Source: Sphingopyxis panaciterrae (lineage in GTDB: Bacteria > Pseudomonadota > Alphaproteobacteria > Sphingomonadales > Sphingomonadaceae). Taken from it: a stretch of 64,000 bases of DNA. The notes beneath the pieces were generated by a model, which had not been told where the DNA came from, searched no databases, and saw nothing but the letters and a program-made list of their open reading frames with translations. The DNA lies in the NCBI RefSeq assembly GCF_011762125.1, contig NZ_JAASQN010000002.1, positions 682,001 through 746,000 of the forward strand. The letters run 5' to 3'. Position numbers and translations under genes: made by a program. Below, piece by piece: positions 26,289-35,800 of the stretch. Position 1 is the first letter of the stretch. Each line of letters starts with the position of its first letter.

Positions 26289-27463
26289 TAGGCAGCCCTG
26301 CGCGCAGGCGCGGCGAAAGCGCGATAACGCGTAAACAGAGCCGCGAAATGATCGTCGATAAGCGGCACGGCAGCTGCGCGCGTCGCAGCCGCAGCGGCGA
26401 CCTGTTCGCGATTGCGCGACAGAAGCTCCGTGATCGCCCGCGCCGCCGCCGCCGCATCGCCAGCTCGATAAAGCACGCCATTGTCGTCCCCCACGAAGTC
26501 GGCGGCGCCCCCCTCGTCGGGGACGATCAGCGGAAGACCCGATGCCGCAGCCTCCGCTGCGACAAGCCCGAACGTCTCGGCTTCGCAGCCGTGGACCAGG
26601 GCATCGGCGCTCGCCAGGACCTTTGCCAGCAGGGCCCGATCGGCGATCGGCGCGAGGAGATGGACATGCGGATTGTCGCCGATCTGCCGGACGAGGCGCG
26701 ACCGGTCACGGCCGTCGCCCACGAGAATCAGCCCGACCGGGCGATCCTGCGATGCGGCAAGGCAGGCGTCGATCACGAGCGGCCAGCGCTTTTCGCCGCT
26801 ATGGCGACCGACCCCGATCAACAAGCTCGCGTTTTCGGGAAGCGCACACCGCGCGAGAAGGTCGCGGCGCAATCCGCTATCGCGGTGCGCGGGCGAAAAG
26901 ACACCGGGATCGACGCCCATCGGAATCGTCTCCACCCCGGCTACACCGCCTGCCCGCAATCGCGCCGAAAGATGACGGTTCGCGCTGACGACGCCATCGA
27001 AACGCGCACCGAGCCGCCGCAGATGGCGCCAGAAGAGGTCGAAGCGCCTGTCGATCATCTCGCGGCTCCCGAAACGGGCGAACCAACGATAGGCATATGC
27101 CGCCAGCGGGTCGGCGTGCATGATCAAGGTGCGGGGTGCATTTCCCTGCCAGTCAGCGACGATGGTGGCGGTCCGCCATGGCGATGAGGCTTCGACCAGA
27201 TCGGGGCGCTCGGCATCCAGCCGCGCATGGACGGCCATTGCGTCGTCGAAGTAGCGGTAGCGCCGGTCGACGAGCAGTTGCGGGTTCGCGATGTAGACGA
27301 TCGTGCCGCCGCCCGGTCGCCGCTCGACATGATCGTGCGAGCCCGGCGCGATGACGACGATCTCATGGCCCATTGCGGCGCCAACCGCGAGCTTTCGGTC
27401 GACATAGGTTTTTACCCCGCCGCCATACGGCGTGTAGAAAGCGCAGACGTCGACGATCTTCAT
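26288..27463 (-). CDS. Glycosyltransferase family 4
   Basis: A 391-residue GT-B glycosyltransferase. The N-terminus MKIVDVCAFYTPYGGGVKTYVDRKLAVGAAMGHEIVVIAPG shows the acceptor-binding Gly loop of GT4 enzymes. The C-terminal donor domain has LIGVGRHSGEKRWPLVIDACL, LILVGDGRDRSRLV and ADALVHGCEAETFGLVAAEAAASGLPLIVPDEGG, with the EX7E signature. It transfers a sugar from a nucleotide donor to a membrane-linked glycan at the cytoplasmic face. Its ends overlap the LptF-like gene (1 base) and the DUF2141 gene (4 bases), so it is part of the operon running from about 31.6 to 25.1 kb. Confidence 0.85.
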   Translation of the reverse strand: MKIVDVCAFYTPYGGGVKTYVDRKLAVGAAMGHEIVVIAPGSHDHVERRPGGGTIVYIANPQLLVDRRYRYFDDAMAVHARLDAERPDLVEASSPWRTATIVADWQGNAPRTLIMHADPLAAYAYRWFARFGSREMIDRRFDLFWRHLRRLGARFDGVVSANRHLSARLRAGGVAGVETIPMGVDPGVFSPAHRDSGLRRDLLARCALPENASLLIGVGRHSGEKRWPLVIDACLAASQDRPVGLILVGDGRDRSRLVRQIGDNPHVHLLAPIADRALLAKVLASADALVHGCEAETFGLVAAEAAASGLPLIVPDEGGAADFVGDDNGVLYRAGDAAAAARAITELLSRNREQVAAAAATRAAAVPLIDDHFAALFTRYRAFAAPARRAA

Positions 27464-27978
27464 TTGCGTTCCAGCGGTCTATATTTGAGCCCGCTCAGAT
27501 AGTTCATCACAACCTCGGTCCGCGCCGGGCCCGTGCCGACCACCACCGATGCGGCAAATGCCTTGGGTTTCGACCAGCCAAGCTTCGGATTGCCACCGAA
27601 CCCCAGCCCCTCGGACAATTTGTCCCATTTCAGATTATGATTGCGGTCGTGGAGGACCGACAGGCTGTAACGACCAGGTCCGGGAACCCGCAGGCAGAGC
27701 GTGACGGGACCCGAAGGCGGCAGATCCAGATCGACACGGCGAAACAGCTTCTTCGCGTTGATCAGGACCGCGTCGTCGGCAAGGAAATCACTGTCGTTGA
27801 CGGGATAAAGCTCGGCGCGCACCATGCCCTTGCGATCCTTGAGGCCGGCCACCGCGACGATGAGTGCGGGCCCCGGCTCATTTTGCCGGCATGCCGCCTC
27901 CGCCTTGCCGAGCGAGGGGTCGGGTTTGACAGGAGCCGCTGCGATGAGCAGCAGGGCCATCGCCGTTGCAGCCCTCAT
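27460..27978 (-). CDS. DUF2141 secreted protein
   Basis: A 172-residue protein with a signal peptide (MRAATAMALLLIAAAPVKPD). The mature part matches the DUF2141 pattern: ALIVAVAGLKDRKGMVRAELYP, then RYSLSVLHDRNHNLKWDKLSEGLGFGGNPKLG and KPKAFAASVVVGTGPARTEVVMNYL. A periplasmic or outer-membrane-associated role is expected; the function of the family is unknown. It is translationally coupled at both ends (4-base overlaps) with a glycosyltransferase gene and a membrane protein gene, which links it to envelope glycan assembly. Confidence 0.8.
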   Translation of the reverse strand: MRAATAMALLLIAAAPVKPDPSLGKAEAACRQNEPGPALIVAVAGLKDRKGMVRAELYPVNDSDFLADDAVLINAKKLFRRVDLDLPPSGPVTLCLRVPGPGRYSLSVLHDRNHNLKWDKLSEGLGFGGNPKLGWSKPKAFAASVVVGTGPARTEVVMNYLSGLKYRPLERK

Positions 27979-28898
27979 GACCGGTGCGCCGCCGCGAGCT
28001 CGGCCAAGGTCAGTACCGCGCCGAGGACGAGGTGCACGAGCAGGATCAACCCGGCGATCATTGCGATCAGCGGCCCGATCGCGCCGTCATGGCCGATCAG
28101 GAAGAGCGCGACACTGGCGAAGACCAGATCCTTGTTCGGGACGAAAGGCAGGCGCGTGACCACCAGTTGCAGGGTGGCGAGAACAAGCAGCCAGCCGGTG
28201 GACACGGAGGGCAGCGCACTGCGCCACATCACACCCGAAAGCAATGTGGTGAGCAGCAGCCGGCCGGTGTGCACGGCGAAGATCATCCACAGCTCGGAGC
28301 GGGACAGCGAGAAGATGCGATGGCGGAAGGCGAGCAGAAGGAATGACAGGCCGATGATGACGGCGGCCGATAGCGCCACGGTGCGACCGTGCAATTCAGG
28401 GGCGACCTCTCCCAATACCGGCCAGGCAAGGGCGAGCATCGCCAGGGTCATGAGATTGCCGGCAACCGCCGAGAGGATGCTGACATCCTTGATCGCGCCA
28501 AAGGGCGCGGCCGCCATCTTGGCGCGATGCCGCGCCCAGCTGTAGAAATAGGCCTCGCCGCTGTAACCGAACAAAATCTCGTTGCTGACGAGCTTGCGCA
28601 GCAGGGCAAAGAAACCCGCGCGCGGGATATTCCAGAGCCGTTTGAAAATGATCCATTCTGACGCCGGCAGAGCCAGATAATAAGCGACGAAGGCCATCCA
28701 GAAGATCGGCGACGCCGGAATACCCCTGAAGAGCTCCGCAAAGCCGATGCTCGCGAGCTTCGAGGCGAGCGCCGCAAGGAGGGCAAGCGACAGCCCGAGG
28801 GCGATATATTTTTGCCAGGGATGTTGATCTTGAAGGAGGGGGCGAAGGCGCCCCGCCCATGTCGCCTGCGTTTCACCCAATGCTCGAGAAGCCATCAA
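27975..28898 (-). CDS. Lysylphosphatidylglycerol synthase-like membrane protein
   Basis: A 307-residue integral membrane protein with about seven to eight hydrophobic segments. The arrangement YIALGLSLALLAALASKLASIGFAELF … FWMAFVAYYLALPASEWIIFKRLW … FVPNKDLVFASVALFLIG resembles the transmembrane/flippase half of lysylphosphatidylglycerol synthases (UPF0104), without the soluble aminoacyl-transfer domain. Possible roles are flipping a lipid or glycolipid or assisting a glycosyltransferase. It overlaps the DUF2141 gene by 4 bases and follows the deacetylase gene after about 64 bases. Specific function not established. Confidence 0.65.
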   Translation of the reverse strand: MMASRALGETQATWAGRLRPLLQDQHPWQKYIALGLSLALLAALASKLASIGFAELFRGIPASPIFWMAFVAYYLALPASEWIIFKRLWNIPRAGFFALLRKLVSNEILFGYSGEAYFYSWARHRAKMAAAPFGAIKDVSILSAVAGNLMTLAMLALAWPVLGEVAPELHGRTVALSAAVIIGLSFLLLAFRHRIFSLSRSELWMIFAVHTGRLLLTTLLSGVMWRSALPSVSTGWLLVLATLQLVVTRLPFVPNKDLVFASVALFLIGHDGAIGPLIAMIAGLILLVHLVLGAVLTLAELAAAHRS

Positions 28899-28962
28899 TC
28901 ACCTTTTGGCAGCGGTTCCTGAGGGACTGACGCCAACCCATCGGCAAATCCGCACCACCGAT

Positions 28963-29715
28963 TCAGGAAAATCGGCCGGGCAGAAGCTCGGCGTAGGCCG
29001 AAGGCCGGTGCGTCCGCGCAAAGGCCGAGAGCGCGCGGGCGATTTCCCGCAGAAGCCGCGGCGAGTCGACATCGTGCGGATGGACGGCGAGGCGGACCGT
29101 CGACGCGCGGGCGAGCAGCCCCGTCGCGAGACGCGACCAAAGGATCGAGCTCGCGATGCGTGCCCGCGAGCGGCTGGCGTATGTGACGACCGGGCCGCGC
29201 GCGAGCACCGCCGAAGTCTGCGGATTCCAGACGCGGAAATGATCTTCGATCATCAGGACGTTCTGCGCCGCGAGCGCGGCGAGGCTGTCCTCGCCATAGA
29301 GCCAGGCCGGAGCGACGAAACCTGCGATCGGCCGTCCGGTCAGCTGCTCGATCATGTCGCGGCCTTCGGCAATCCGCGCTTCGGCATCGAGCGTCGAGAG
29401 GCCCAGGAACTCACCCTCGCCGGCGGTCATGCGCGATGCCTTCCAGCGCGCAGCGGCACCAGCATGGTCGCTCTCGTCGATATGGGTAAAGCCGTGCAGG
29501 AATATCTCGCAGCCAGCGTCGGCCCACCCACGCAGGCGCCTCTCGAACTGCGGGTCTCCGGTCAGCCGTCCCCGCCGGTGAAAATCGGGAACGACGAGAA
29601 GCGCGTAGCGCCCTGCCCCCACGGCCGCTTCGACGATCGGGACAAGCCGGTCGAGACGCGCGGCGTGAACCGGCGTGACATCGTGGATCGACGCAAGGAG
29701 GCGGCGCACGGTCAC
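28963..29715 (-). CDS. DUF2334 polysaccharide-deacetylase-like protein
   Basis: A 250-residue protein of the carbohydrate esterase 4 / DUF2334 fold. Probable metal-binding motifs are SIHDVTPVHAARLDRLVPIV at the start, EIFLHGFTHIDESDH, and RLAVHPHDVDSPRL near the C-terminus. PIAGFVAPAWLYGEDSLAALA matches the central NodB-like motif. No signal peptide is visible, suggesting cytoplasmic action on a lipid-linked sugar. Its start overlaps the glycosyltransferase stop (ATGA type). Removal of an N-acetyl group from a glycan precursor is the likely job. Confidence 0.8.
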   Translation of the reverse strand: MTVRRLLASIHDVTPVHAARLDRLVPIVEAAVGAGRYALLVVPDFHRRGRLTGDPQFERRLRGWADAGCEIFLHGFTHIDESDHAGAAARWKASRMTAGEGEFLGLSTLDAEARIAEGRDMIEQLTGRPIAGFVAPAWLYGEDSLAALAAQNVLMIEDHFRVWNPQTSAVLARGPVVTYASRSRARIASSILWSRLATGLLARASTVRLAVHPHDVDSPRLLREIARALSAFARTHRPSAYAELLPGRFS

Positions 29716-30818
29716 GGCGTCAGACGGTCGAAGAGGGTCAGATAATCGGCTGCCGAGGCGCCGAGCCTGTGCCGGTCGGCAACCTGCCGCGCGGCATTTG
29801 GCGAAGGCGGTGTCCGGCGCAGCTGCGCGACTATCGCGGCCGCGATAGCTTCGGGCTGACGCTGCCGGACGATCGCCCCCAGTTCGGGCGACGGGAATAT
29901 TTCGGGCAAGGCAAGCGAGCAGTCGGTCGTCACGATCGGGACGCCGGCGGCAATCGCTTCGACCAGAACGGCGGGATAGCCTTCATAATGCGAACTCATC
30001 AGATAAAGGTCGGCGCGGGCGAGATAGGGTGCGATATCGGGGACGTGGCCCGGCATTTCGACACGTGCCGCGACGCCAAGCCTTTCGGCTTCGCGCTCGA
30101 GCCGGCCGCGTAGCGGACCTTCGCCGAGGATCAGCAACCGCGCCTTCAGCGCGGTGGGGAGTTCTGCGAACGCCCGAATGGCGGTGAGCAGATCCTTTTG
30201 CGGTGCGAGGCGCGCCGCGCAGAGGATGAGCGGTGCAGGCTGGAGGCCCGCCCGGCCATGCGGCGCGGCAATCTCGTCCTCCAATATGGGCTCGGCGATT
30301 TCGGTAATTGCGTAACCCGGGAATACCGACCGGGCCTCGGCGAGCAACGAGGGCGACATCGCCACCAGCATGTCGGTTGGCGATGCGGCCGCGCGGATTG
30401 CCGCGTCGGCGAGTGCGCGCACATGACGTCGCAGCCCCGCGCGGCGGATCGGATTGCTGAGCTTGCTGACGAAGATCGGCCGTTTGGCGAAGCGCTGCCG
30501 CCCCAGAAAGGCGAGAATGATGAGATGGAAATTGCCGGGGGAAAAAATGATGTCGGGCGCCTCATGACGTATGATCCGCGCCATGCGCCATCCGAGCTGA
30601 ACGCGGGACCAGGGGCTGCGCACCGTTTCGGGGGAGCAAGTCCTGACCGCAACCCCCGGCGCGACGAGCGCGCGTGCGGCGCCCCTCTGGGTTCCGCAGA
30701 TGATCGTTACCTGCCTGCCCGTTTCCGCCCAGCGATTGGCGAGACGAATGGCGATGCGTTCGCTGCCTCCGGTCGAGAAGTCATGGAGGATAATGGCAAT
30801 ATGCTTTGCACCGGACAT
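29712..30818 (-). CDS. Glycosyltransferase family 4
   Basis: A 368-residue GT-B enzyme. The N-terminus IAIILHDFSTGGSERIAIRLANRWAETGRQVTIICG has the GGSER acceptor loop. The donor domain carries LILCAARLAPQKDLLTAIRAFAEL, LLILGEGPLRGRLEREAERLG, VEMPGHVPDIAPYLARADLYLMSSHYEGYPAVLVEAIAAGVPIVTTD, with the EX7E motif in HYEGYPAVLVEA. It is coupled to the deacetylase gene by a 4-base overlap and lies 2 bases after the outer-membrane protein gene. It is the second of two GT4 enzymes in this operon, so at least a disaccharide unit is probably built. Confidence 0.88.
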   Translation of the reverse strand: MSGAKHIAIILHDFSTGGSERIAIRLANRWAETGRQVTIICGTQRGAARALVAPGVAVRTCSPETVRSPWSRVQLGWRMARIIRHEAPDIIFSPGNFHLIILAFLGRQRFAKRPIFVSKLSNPIRRAGLRRHVRALADAAIRAAASPTDMLVAMSPSLLAEARSVFPGYAITEIAEPILEDEIAAPHGRAGLQPAPLILCAARLAPQKDLLTAIRAFAELPTALKARLLILGEGPLRGRLEREAERLGVAARVEMPGHVPDIAPYLARADLYLMSSHYEGYPAVLVEAIAAGVPIVTTDCSLALPEIFPSPELGAIVRQRQPEAIAAAIVAQLRRTPPSPNAARQVADRHRLGASAADYLTLFDRLTP

Positions 30819-30820
30819 GG

Positions 30821-31576
30821 TCAGAACTTCTCTTTGAGAAACAGTTGGAGGCGTGCATCGCGGCGCTGAACGTCGCCGTCTTGCTGGTCGCGAAAATCGA
30901 TGCCCATCGGCAGGCGCCCTGGCGACCCGGCTGGATAGATGCTCGCGGCAAGCCCCCAGCCACGAGCCATGCGCGGTGCGCCGCCGGCAAGGTCGGCGAT
31001 GCGCTCGACCATCGATCGGTGCTTCGCCGGACCGATATCGAAGAGCGTGCCGGCCAGATCGAGGCGATCGTCGCGGGTCCAGTGCAGGGTGACGGCGCGC
31101 TCATCGGTCCGATAATTGCGATGCGGGCCGACGATGAAAGCCGGGCGCCGCCGCTCGACGGCATATGTACCGGCCAGCGTCAGCGCGTCGCGCGCCGAGA
31201 TGTCCCCGGTCATGTCGGCCCCGACCGCCATCATGGAAAAGCGCCGATATTCGAAGCGTTGCCCCGCCGTCGCCCCGGAGACCGACCGTCCGCGCATGGC
31301 CGCAAGATGGAAGGTCCCGCCGGCCCATTCGCCGCCACCCGCATGGCTCCTGATCGTCCCGATCGCGGCGACGTCGCCGCTCTGCACGATCGACGACGGC
31401 AAAATCGTCGCCGGACGATCGACCGGAACAGTGGGCAGCGCCGGCGTTGGCTGCCTCCAGGTTTCGGCCAAAGCGACATGCTTGATGGAGACGTTCCCGG
31501 CCGCCTCCTGCGCCATGGGCGGGCATGGAAACGGCAGGATGACTATGGCCGCGGTGCCGATCGCTAGAGCCCTCAT
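30821..31576 (-). CDS. Predicted outer-membrane beta-barrel protein
   Basis: A 251-residue protein. The start at 31576 (MRALAIGTAAIVILPFPCPPMAQ) gives a good signal peptide; an upstream in-frame extension would spoil it. The mature chain is rich in alternating strands (GGTFHLAAMRGRSV, RFEYRRFSMMAVGADMTGDIS, ALTLAGTYAVERRRPAFIVG, RAVTLHWTRDDRLDLAGTLF, ARLQLFLKEKF) and ends in Phe, as outer-membrane barrels do. No named family was recognised. It opens the leftward glycan operon, so it could be an export pore or an enzyme for the glycan product. Confidence 0.55.
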   Translation of the reverse strand: MRALAIGTAAIVILPFPCPPMAQEAAGNVSIKHVALAETWRQPTPALPTVPVDRPATILPSSIVQSGDVAAIGTIRSHAGGGEWAGGTFHLAAMRGRSVSGATAGQRFEYRRFSMMAVGADMTGDISARDALTLAGTYAVERRRPAFIVGPHRNYRTDERAVTLHWTRDDRLDLAGTLFDIGPAKHRSMVERIADLAGGAPRMARGWGLAASIYPAGSPGRLPMGIDFRDQQDGDVQRRDARLQLFLKEKF

Positions 31577-31733
31577 CACATATCCCCTCGGGTTCGCAGG
31601 CGCGCCATCCGGTCGGGCGCCTTGGGGATCAGACGCCATGGGCTGGGCATTTCCGCACCCGCCTCGATGAAGTGCGGATCGCGGTGTCCCGCGGCGTCAA
31701 CCAGCCGGTCGGAAGCCGGAAGGAGACGCGCAG
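31577..31733. promoter_or_regulatory. Divergent promoter region of the glycan operon and phosphodiesterase gene
   Basis: These 157 bases separate two divergent genes and must hold both promoters. A GGAG ribosome site (GGAAGGAGACGCGCAG) lies before the ATG at 31734. No convincing -35/-10 pair or operator was recognised by eye. Confidence 0.3.
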
Positions 31734-32816
31734 ATGAGCAAAAGGGTGATATGTCTGGGCGGTCTGATCGCGATGGTCCCGATGCTGCTGGGGCCTGCGG
31801 CTCCGCCCGCCGTACCCGTAGCGCCGCACGAACAGTTCCCGAAGGCCGCGCCCGGGGGCCTGTCGATCATGGCCTATAATGTCAAAGGCCTGCCATGGCC
31901 CCTTGCCTCGGATCGCACGGCCGACTTCGCACGCATCGAGGCGCGGCTTCTCGCCATGCGGGCGAGCGGCTCGCAGCCGCACGTCGTTATCCTGCAGGAA
32001 GCATTCACACCGCCTGCGAAGGCAATCGCGCGGCGCAGCGGCTATCCTTATGTCGTGGAGGGGCCTTCCCGCGATTTGCAAAGCCCGGTTCGGCCGGAGG
32101 CGCGCGATCGCGATTTCATCGAGGGCGCCAGCTTCTTCAAGGGCGAGCGGTCGGGCAAGAAAGTCTCATCGGGACTGGTTCTTGCGTCGGACTATCCGAT
32201 CCTGTCGGTGCACCGCGAGGCGTTTCCCGCATTTGCCTGCGCCGGTTATGATTGCCTTGCCAACAAGGGCATATTGATGGTGACCATCGCGGTCCCCGGG
32301 AGCGCGTCGCCGGTGACCGTGGTCACCACCCATATGAACAGCAAGAAGTCCTCGGGCGTCGACCCGGCGCGCTCGCTCTACGCCTATCGGCGTCAAGTCG
32401 AGGCGATTGACCATTTTCTCAACCGATACCGCAATCCGGATCTGCCGGTTATCCTCGCGGGAGATTTCAACGCGAGCTCCGCCGAGCGTCGGACCTATCT
32501 CACCGCCCACAGCGCCGCGAACTGGACCACGAAACGCAGGCTGCCGATCGACAATGCGCTCCAGCATTGCCTTAAGCCTCATACGCCCTGCGGCGGCGCT
32601 CTTCCTGCCATTGCCACGACGGTGTTCGAGAAAGGCCGCGACTGGCAGTTCTTTTCGCCCGGCTATCGTAGCTCGATCCAGGTGATCGGGATGGCGGTTC
32701 CGTTCGGCCGCGAGCGCGACGGCACGATGCTGTCGGACCATGTCGGTTATGGCGTGACCTACCGCCTGACCCAGGCGCTCACGGGGCATTCGCCGCGCCG
32801 TCGCTCGGCCGCCTGA
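31734..32816 (+). CDS. Secreted endonuclease/exonuclease/phosphatase-family protein
   Basis: A 360-residue protein of the DNase I-like fold, the family of bacterial sphingomyelinases, phosphodiesterases and nucleases. The signal peptide is within residues 1-28 (ICLGGLIAMVPMLLG). Catalytic motifs visible in order: MAYNVKGLPW (Asn), VVILQEAF (Glu metal ligand), VVTTHMNSKK (His), VILAGDFNASS (Asp and Asn) and MLSDHVGYGV (Asp-His). A sphingomyelinase C-like or nuclease activity in the periplasm or outside is likely. It is divergent from a glycan/glycolipid operon, and a lipid-phosphate substrate would fit that context, but this is inference. Confidence 0.8.
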   Translation: MSKRVICLGGLIAMVPMLLGPAAPPAVPVAPHEQFPKAAPGGLSIMAYNVKGLPWPLASDRTADFARIEARLLAMRASGSQPHVVILQEAFTPPAKAIARRSGYPYVVEGPSRDLQSPVRPEARDRDFIEGASFFKGERSGKKVSSGLVLASDYPILSVHREAFPAFACAGYDCLANKGILMVTIAVPGSASPVTVVTTHMNSKKSSGVDPARSLYAYRRQVEAIDHFLNRYRNPDLPVILAGDFNASSAERRTYLTAHSAANWTTKRRLPIDNALQHCLKPHTPCGGALPAIATTVFEKGRDWQFFSPGYRSSIQVIGMAVPFGRERDGTMLSDHVGYGVTYRLTQALTGHSPRRRSAA

Positions 32817-32834
32817 CGGCCAGCGCGGAACCGG

Positions 32835-35800
32835 TCAGCCGGTAGGCTCGGGCTTGCGCGGAGTCAGGGCGAACAGCATCGCGGGCAGGAAAAAAAGCAC
32901 CAGCGGGACCGCGGCGATCAGTCCGAAGATGATCGCGGTCGCCAGCGGCTGCTGAAGGCCGGCGCCCCGGCTGAGTCCAAGCGCAAGCGGCGCAAGTGTC
33001 AGGACCGCGATCAACGCCGACATCAGGATCGGGCGCAACCTCTTCCGGCCGGCCTCGAGCAGCATCGCTGCCGTCACCGGCTTGTCGCGCTCGATCTCGG
33101 CGAGGAAGAATATGACAAGCTCGGCGACCATGCCGACAACCATCGTGAGCCCCATCAGCGCCGAGATATTGAGCTCGATCCCCATGATCCACAAGCCGAT
33201 CATCACCGCCGCTGCGGTAAGCAAGACCGTTGCGATCGCGGCCGCAGTCCAGCCCGCGCGCTCGAACAACAAGGTGATGAGCAAGGCGCTGAGCAGCAGC
33301 GCGGCGCCGAACACCAGGGTGAGATCGGCAAAGCTCTTTTGCTGTTCGGCGTAGAGCCCGCCATAGTCGACGCGTACCGACGCGGGCAGCTTGAGCTGGC
33401 CGACCGCACTCTGGATCTCGGTCATCGCCGAGCCGAGGTCGCGGCCTTCGAGCCGCGCCGTCACGGCGATATAGGGCGCGAGATTCTCGCGCGTAAGTTG
33501 CTTCTGCCCGCCCCGGACCGTCACGGTCGCGACCGCCGCGAGCCGGATGCTGCCGCCGTCGGGCGCGACAAGCGGCAGATTTTCGATGCGCGCGACGTCG
33601 CTCCGAAGATCCTCGGGCGCGCGCACGCGCACGTCGATGAGCTGGGTGCCGATGCGGACCTGCGTCGCCGAAGTACCGCCGACCGCCGTTTCGAGTTGCG
33701 ACGCGATGCTGTCGGGATCGAGACCATATTGCGCGGCAGCGCCGGGATCGACCGCGATGCTGATCGCATCGCCCGCAACGCGCAGGCCATCGACAACCTC
33801 GACGACGCCCGAAATCTTGCCGATGCGCTCACCGATCGCCTTGGCCGCCGCTTCGAGCCCCACAGCGTCGTCTCCGAACAATTTGACCTCGATCGGCTGG
33901 GGAACCGCGGTCAGGTCGCCGATCAGATCTTCCATGAGCTGGATCAACTCGACCTCGAGCCCGGGGACTTCGGCGGCAATCTTTTCGCGCATGTCGGTCA
34001 TGACCGCTTCGATGTCGCGGCGCGATCCGCCCTTGAGGCGAATGAAATAATCGCCTTCGTCCGCCTCGGTGAGGCCCCCGCCGAGTTGCAGCCCGGTGCG
34101 CCGCGAATAGCTGGCCACCTCGGGTGTCGCCGCGATGATCGTCTCGACGCGCCGCAGCAGGGCGTCGGTGTCTTCAAGCGACGCGCCCGACTGTGCTTTG
34201 TAATCAAGGACAAATCCGCCTTCGTCCATCTTAGGCATGAAGCCCGACGGAACGTTGCTCCAGGCCGTGTAGCCACTCACCGCGAGCAGCGCCGCGACCA
34301 CCGCCGCGAACATGGCCGGCCGCCCGAACGCCCGCGCGCTGGCACGGCCGTAGCGATCGAGCAGCGGACCCAGGATCTTGTTGGCGCGGTCGGCGGCAAC
34401 GACATCCTTTTCGCGCAGCCAATGCGCAGCAACGAGCGGAATGACGAACCGCGCGAAGAGCAACGATATGAGCAGCGCCGCAACCATCGTGATCGCGAGC
34501 GCCTTGAAGAACCCGCCGGTGACGCCGCTGATGAACGCGAGGGGCAGGAAAACGACGATGGTCGCCGCGGTCGAACCGAGAAGCGGCATGCCCATTTCGG
34601 CCGCGGCGGCGAGCAGCGGCCGGGGCGCGGTGAGCCGTTGCTCCTGCATGCGCCGCATCACATGTTCGAGCATCACGACCGCGTCGTCGACCACCAACCC
34701 GACCGCTGCCGCCATGCCGCCGAGCGTCATCATGTTGAAGCTCATACCGAGCGCGTAAAGGAGCAGGCAGGTCGCCGCGAGCACGGCAGGCAGCATCAGG
34801 CCGGTGATCACCATCAGCCGCGCCGACCGGAGGAAGATGAAGAGTATGATGCCGGCGAGCACGGCGCCCATCAGGATCGCATCGCGCACCGCATTTGCCG
34901 CGCCGACGACCAGCTCGGACTGATCGTAGAAGGTCGTAACCTTGACCGACGGCGGCAGATGGAGCTCGGCGAGACGCGCGTCGACCGCCTTGACGATGGC
35001 GACCGTATCGCCCTTCAGCGCCTGCCGGACATTGACGAGCACAGCCTGTTTGCCGTCCGAGGTCACGCGAGTGAATGCCGGAGCGGTCGAGGGCCGGATT
35101 GCGGCAATCTGGCCAAGCGTGACCACCCCTGCCCCGCCAGCCGCTGCCTTGATCGGGACAGCCGCAAGATCGTTCGCATCGGCGACACGGTTTTCGATCA
35201 GAACCAGATAGAGACGATGCCGATCCTCGATCTTGCCGAGGCCGCGAACCATATTTGCCTTGCCAAGCGCAGTGACGACATCGGTAAGGCTGATGCCCAG
35301 CGACTGCAGCCGCGCAGGGTCCACATCGACCGCGAACTCACGGGGGCTGCTTCCCAATATGTCCACGCCGGCAACACCCTCGACCGAGGTCAACGCAGGC
35401 AGGATCTTGAGATCCGCGATCGTGCGAAGCGCTTCGGGGCTGAGACTGTCCGACGTCAGGGCGAAGCCGGTAACCGGAAAAATCGTCGGATCCGAGCGGC
35501 GGACGGCAAAGCTCGTGCCCGGCGGCAAGGTCGGGAGCAATGTCGCCAGCGCGCCCTGGGTCGATTGGGCGGCGGCGACCATGTCGTCGCCCCACCCGAA
35601 ATTGAGCGCGACCTCGGCGCTGCCGCGGCTCGTCACCGACCGGACGTTGGTTACACCGGGCACGGCGCGGAGCCCGATTTCGATGGGGCGCGTAATCTCG
35701 GCTTCCATCTGCGCGGCGTCGCGGTCCCCGGCATCGACCGAGACGACGACCCGCGGATAATCGATGTTCGGGAAGAGCCCTACCGGCACGCGCGTCGCCG

